DNA of 64,000 bases from Desmodesmus armatus. Lineage: Eukaryota; Chlorophyta; Chlorophyceae; Sphaeropleales; Scenedesmaceae. Under the pieces are notes generated by a model, which made no database searches, was not told the DNA's origin, and saw only the letters and a program-made list of their open reading frames with translations. The DNA is taken from NCBI GenBank assembly GCA_007449985.2, contig VIIQ02000032.1:434001-498000 (forward strand), given 5' to 3'. This document shows, in pieces, positions 59,392 to 64,000 of this stretch (position 1 is the stretch's first letter; every line of letters starts with the position of its first letter). A program made the translations under genes and the position numbers.

Positions 59392-60962
59392 ATGACGTGG
59401 CGCAGGCTGCCCACGTACTTCCCCAACATCCGCCTGCAGATGCTGCCCCTGTCAGCAAAGGACTCGGCCACACTGCTGGACAAAGGCTGGCTCAGGGAGG
59501 TGGCCTTCAAGTGTGAACCACGCACCACCAAGGTTGGTGTCCTGTGCAATGGCTCACATTGCATCCAGGCAGTTACTGCAAGCTTACATGGTGCTGCCTT
59601 ACCATCGTGCTTGGGGCGTGGCAGCAGCACTCAGTTCACAACCATGAGTAGCCCAAAACATACTGCATACCAGGCTGTGTCAGGAGCCCAGCACCTGGTC
59701 CCACAATGTATGCTGGTGTCCTCAGCTCCTTCCAGCCATAGCCTTTGACACCTACATGGTCCTTTGGCACGTGGTGTCACATGCCTTTTGCTCAAGTCCT
59801 CTTCTGCCCCTGTGTTCCACCATGCCCTCACTCACAGCCTGAGATCAAGGCCTTCCTTGAGACTGTGCACGGCCTGCATGTTGAGAAGGTCAGCACCATC
59901 AACTACCAGGGCAAGAAGAAGAGGGAGGTCGACTTCTCAGGCAAAGCACACTACTACAGGTGTGCATGTGTGACAGAGGAAGGGGGAAAGGGCAGGGCAG
60001 GGAGAGCGCATAAGACAGGCAGCTTGAGCAGCAGGGTTGGTAGTGTGGGCAGGACGTCTACAATGACTGGGGCTGGGAGGGAGTTCTGCAAGGGCAGCAT
60101 CTGACCTGTGAGCCCGCAGTTGCTGTCTCAGTGAGCTGCTGTCAGTACGGGAACTGCCATCAGGGCTGAACAGTGGACAGGTTCAGCAGAAAAGAAGGGT
60201 AATGACTTATATGGCACAATTCACTACTACAGATTGGCTGTCTAGCAGACGTGCAGGGGCAGCTTATGTGGTGGCAGTGACGGGACAGACAAGACACCTG
60301 GCTGGGGTCAAATGGGTTGCCCCCACGCAGCACGCATTGCATGTTTTGAGATTGTAGCTGCTGTCTTTGGTTGAATGTTGACAGCTGTCGTGCTGCAGCG
60401 GTTGTCCTGCATGAGCTGCAGAGCTGCTAGTGTAGAACGTTTGATTCTAGTACTGTCAGTGGCATCATTGCTGTCTCGTACAGCAGCGGCAGCAATTACC
60501 ACCGGAGCCGCTGTGCCAACAACACCCCCCTCTTGTTCCTGGTGGCTCTGTTTCCGCTGCCCACTGCTGTCCTGCTGTCCTCACAGGAAAAGCGACTGGA
60601 AAAAGGCGTACGTGCTGTTCAAGCCACCACCAGGCTCAGAGATAGAGCGGGAGTTCCTGCAGCAGCAGGCACAACAGCAGCAGGAGCAGCTGCGCAACCT
60701 AGAAGCGCTCAAGGCAGCAGCCCTTGCGCGCAGGCAGCTGCCTGACCTCCCGCCTGCGGCTGCAGCAGCAGTTGCCAGGGCCGTAGCTCCCACAGTGCTG
60801 CAGAATGCCAGGTTGGCGATCCGGAGGGCAGCTGAGCGCAAGGCGCAAGAGAAGCGGGCAGGGAAGCAGGGCACACAGCAGCAGCAGCAGCAGACGGAGC
60901 AGCAGGGAGCGCCAAGCAGGCCACGCAGCAGAAGCAGCAAGCCTGCTGGAAAGCGGTCGTGA
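59392..60962 (+). CDS. mrpl23: Mitochondrial large-subunit ribosomal protein uL23m
   Basis: Three exons (59392-59532, 59838-59959, 60587-60962) encode 212 residues. uL23 sits near the polypeptide exit tunnel of the large subunit. Seen: an N-terminus like plant uL23m (RRLPTYFPNIRLQMLP), then the family core PEIKAFLETVHGLHVEKVST and NYQGKKKREVDF, and KKAYVLFKPPPG after the second intron. The tail (about residues 105-212) is a Gln/Ala/Arg-rich extension typical of algal proteins and not of bacterial L23. The missing cyanobacterial-type signature argues against the plastid protein. The ATG at 59392 is directly followed by the conserved segment, so little or no presequence is present. It is divergent from the TrmA-like gene. 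Confidence 0.88.
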
Positions 60963-61332
60963 TTTGTACTGTTTGTTTGTCGTTGGGTTGCCGGTGGCAA
61001 AGAGGATGACGATTGCTTGCTGCAGCAGCAGTGCTGTCAGCAAGGCTGTTCTGGGCCATGTCAGCTCGTGTGGCAGGCTGCAGTAGCTTGATATGCTTTT
61101 GTCATATTTGAAATGGTGAGGGGGTCCATTCAAAGCGCTGCTGCTGCGCTGCGGACGATCATGATCATGCCATTGATCAGATTAGTCATGATGCGAAAGA
61201 GCTGTGGAACCTGGCCATCTGATTTGCAAAACGTTCCGCCGTGTACAAGTGATAGTAGTCGGACGATCCAGGGGCAGGCAATCGTTCTGAATCAATTTGA
61301 GTCAGCAGCAGCAGCAGTACTAGGATCCACAC
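60963..61332. other. Intergenic region between uL23m and the YqaJ-like gene
   Basis: 370 bp between the uL23m stop and the next start in the same orientation. It must hold the uL23m 3' UTR and the promoter of the downstream gene. No TGTAA and no coding motif were found. Confidence 0.4.
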
Positions 61333-64000
61333 ATGATGGCCAAGAAGAAGCAAGGGCAGGTCCGGCACACCAAAAAGACCAAGGCAGCCACCATACCAAA
61401 CCTTTACTGGAGGTCTATGACAATGGAGCAGCTGCGTCAGGAGGAGCGCTGCATAGCACTGGCCCCTGTGGACCACATCAACATGCAGCTCGGCTACCAG
61501 AGCCAGCGGTGAGCACAGCTGCAGCCGCCTGATAGAAAGACAACTGTCATAGCATGTGCTGCGGTGGCTTTTTACGTTCCAGCTTTGTGGGGAGCTGTCT
61601 CCTTGCTGCTGCCTTGTTGCCAGAATGGCAGCGGGTCATGAGCTATCATGAGATAGCAGCCTGATTGCTCAAGCTCGTGGTCATGAGCAGCAGCCTGATT
61701 GCTCAAGCTCATGTTACCCTGACATCACCTTTCACTATGTCCAGGTATGTGCGGCAAGATACCCACCTTTGGAGCGTGCTGCATGACGGCATGCTGACCA
61801 CAGGTGAGCAGGATGGGGCGATCATTCCACCTCTGCGCAACAGGCTCACTGTATGGTTGGTGCTTGCTATGCTAGCAGCAGGCTGCTATCGGGACTGGTG
61901 TTGTCAGTACATGTATGCAGCTTTACCAAGGCCAGCTTCTGTTTGAATGTGGCTGCTCTCATCAGACTGCACACATTCTTGCTGACGTGGGTATCTCTCT
62001 CCTTTGCAGGGCGCCTGAAGGCGGCTTTAGGCATGCATGAAAGTGCAGCAGCTGCCGTCATTGGCATCCACCCTGGCTCGGTAAGAGTTGTCCGTCCAGA
62101 TTGACGCAGAGTTTGCGCTTGTTTAGGCTGGCTGTTGCCGTTGTAGACACTCAGTGTGAGATGCTGAGGGTGACGGTGCGACATGCCATTCTGCAGACCG
62201 CTTGCTGCCAAAAGCAACTTGTTTTCCGTGGCCACACCCTTCATGCTGCCGCCCCTGCTGCTGTTTGTGTTGCAGCGTGGGTCCAGTCACATGCTGGCAG
62301 CTTACTCTCACCTGGTGACCACCACATACAGCAGAACCAGCACCAGCAGCACACCAAATGCAGCCGGTGGCGTGAGCAGCAGCAGTGATGGCAGCCGGTC
62401 ACGTGCTGCTGGTGTCACAGCTGTGCCACCCAACAGCAGTTCAGCAGCAGCTAGCAAGCTGCAGGGCCAGGTGGTGGTGCCGCAGCAGCAGTTTGGTGGC
62501 CTGCTGCCACGTCCTGTCATGCTGCAGCCACAAGCCACTCCAGTGCAGAAGCAGCAGCAGAAGCCGCCACTGCAGCAGCAATATGGTGGTTTGCTGCCTC
62601 GACCAGTGATGCTGCAAGTGCCTGCACAGCAGTACTCCACACAACCCCAACCAGCGCAACAGCAGCCACAGCTACAAGAACGTCCACAGCAGCAGCGGCA
62701 GCAGCAGCAGCAGCAGGAAGCGGAGGTAGTCCGGTTGGAGGCCAGCAGACGAGCATACAACCAGCAGCTGGCTCGACAGGCCTTGGCTGCTGCTTCTCCT
62801 GCAGCTGGCCCAGCTGGTGAAATATCACCTGCAGATGTGGAGCAGGCAGTCAGCAGTGCAGCTGTGCAAGGTGAGGATGTGTTCTGCGAGCAGGCAGCAA
62901 GCGAAAAATTGTTTTTGCTTGCTGTGTGCTCAATTTGTCGGACAAGTGTGGCCCTGTGGTCTCAGGTGCAGCGTCCGTCCACTTGAGCCTGTTGATGCAA
63001 TGTGGTGGATCAAGGCTGCTGGCCGTGTCTGATGCTGCTGTGTGTCTGCCTGCAGCTGCGCGTCAGCACAGCGAGCGTGCTGCTGCCGGTGGCGACATGC
63101 ATGTGAAGATGAGCTGGGGCAAGACACAGGAGGCTGCAGCCCTGTACTGTGTGATGCAGCTGTTCCCTGACTCACTACTGGAAGAGGTGAGGCAGCGGCA
63201 GGGCACAGGGCGCAGGGTAGCTGCCAGTGGCTGGGTGCTGAAGCAGCTGGTGGACTTGAACAAACCTGCCTAGCAAGGAGACTCCCAGGCGGAGTCGCCT
63301 GTAGCTTGTCATGGCCGAGTATTATTCTGCTGTGTGAGCAGGGATACCGTTGGCGTAACCCGTGCAGAAAGGCGCTGCAGCTCTGGCGACACACACGCCT
63401 CTTGGCCGCCACTGCTTTTCCTGCACGTCTGCACAGTCAAGAAGTTGTGACATCACCGTGTGTTGCTGTGGCGCAATTTCTCATGTGTGCAGGTGGGTCT
63501 TTTTGAGCTGGATCCCTCCCAGCTCCCTGCTAGTTGGAACACCCAGCCTGGCTTGCTGCCACCTCTTGGAGCCTCCCCTGATGCAGCACTGGTGCACAAG
63601 CTCACACTGTTGCCGGAAGACTTGCAGGCCGCTGCAGCCCTGCTGGCCCGCAAAAGCAGCAGCAGCGACGAACAGGCAGCTAGCAGCACATCTTCAAGCT
63701 GTGGTGTGCTTGACAGTGCTTTTGCTGCAGAGGCTGCAGAGGCTGCGGCTGTGCAGCTGCTGCTGCAGCGAGGGTATGACAGGCTGGTGTGTGCAGGCAA
63801 GCGGCCAGCACCAAACGGGGTGCAGTATGCGGACAGCAGTGATGAATCTGTCCCCAGCAGCAGTCACGGCAGCAGCGAAGCAGAACTGTCAGATGGGGCC
63901 AGCGATGGTGGTCATGGTGCTGCTGCTGCTGCCAGCAGTGACAAGCAACCTAGTCAGATGGTCGCTGACACAGCCAGTGTGGGGGCTAGCACAGCAGTTG
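61333..64000 (+). CDS. YqaJ/lambda-exonuclease-like nuclease domain protein (3' end outside window)
   Basis: Six exons visible: 61333-61508, 61745-61803, 62010-62080, 62276-62870, 63056-63186, 63493 to the edge (513 residues so far). Basic start (MAKKKQGQVRHTKKTK), then HLWSVLHDGMLTTG joined to GRLKAALGMH, like the W-x3-R-x2-x-(I/L)T-x(S/G)-x2-(G/A)-x2-LG opening of YqaJ-type recombinases. After a Gln-rich insert come MSWGKTQEAAALYCVMQLFP (candidate catalytic Glu326), VGLFELDPS and PLGASPDAALV (candidate Asp374), matching the WG-x2-E and GASPDG blocks of this PD-(D/E)XK fold. The expected E-x-K would follow, perhaps off-window. The insert includes two FGGLLPRPVML/YGGLLPRPVML repeats. The role is unknown; such nucleases act in DNA recombination in phages, and algal genomes carry multi-copy relatives. 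Either ATG, 61333 or 61336, could start it. Confidence 0.72.
61647..61712 (+). repeat. 34-bp tandem repeat in intron 1 of the YqaJ-like gene
   Basis: TCATGAG followed by AGCAGCCTGATTGCTCAAGC occurs twice with a 34-nt period. Confidence 0.85.

Noticed and set aside
1..64000. CRISPR arrays, bacterial operons, insertion sequences or phage genes
   Set aside because: No regularly spaced repeats, no ribosome-binding sites, no transposase frames with inverted ends; gene structure is eukaryotic throughout.

Overview
The window reads as nuclear DNA of a green alga, most likely a chlorophycean (Chlamydomonas/Scenedesmus-like). The signs are: intron-rich genes with GT-AG junctions and many short exons, moderately GC-rich DNA, abundant CAG/CTG repeats encoding poly-Gln and poly-Ala, TGTAA motifs placed like chlorophyte poly(A) signals, and plant/alga-type products (CYP710 sterol desaturase, plastid-type anthranilate synthase, DEG9-type protease). 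There is no sign of a bacterial or organellar genome. Exons were assembled by eye from splice consensus, frame continuity and protein motifs. No alignment or domain search was run.

Layout: a partial CYP710 gene (-) leaves the left edge and is divergent from a NEPRO-like nucleolar gene (+, 4.6-7.3 kb). A 12-exon DEG9/HtrA-type protease (-, 9.3-13.7 kb) follows. After 3.3 kb of gene-poor DNA comes a 14-exon gene (-, 17.1-24.4 kb) whose product joins an N-terminal multi-pass membrane region, RNI-type leucine-rich repeats and a C-terminal RING finger. It is divergent from nucleoside diphosphate kinase (+, 25.9-27.4 kb). Next is a GYF-like/armadillo-repeat gene (+, 28.1-32.5 kb), followed by a truncated tandem copy of itself that lacks one of its introns. 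RPN13/ADRM1 (-, 34.9-38.5 kb), an F-box/LRR gene (-, 39.2-41.4 kb) and anthranilate synthase alpha (-, 42.3-47.9 kb) come next.

A 4.9 kb gene-poor, C+A-skewed stretch precedes an unrecognised Met/Pro/Gln-rich gene (-, 52.8-55.2 kb). A TrmA/RumA-type uracil-C5 RNA methyltransferase (-, 55.7-58.7 kb) is divergent from mitochondrial ribosomal protein uL23m (+, 59.4-61.0 kb). A gene with a YqaJ/lambda-exonuclease-like nuclease domain (+, from 61.3 kb) leaves the right edge.

Most genes are unrelated housekeeping loci, as expected for a eukaryotic chromosome, and do not form an operon or pathway island. Several do concern RNA and ribosomes (NEPRO-like, TrmA-like, uL23m) or protein turnover (RPN13, F-box, RING, DEG9). 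The least ordinary items are the membrane-LRR-RING protein, the intron presence/absence difference between the GYF/ARM gene and its copy, and the YqaJ-like nuclease.
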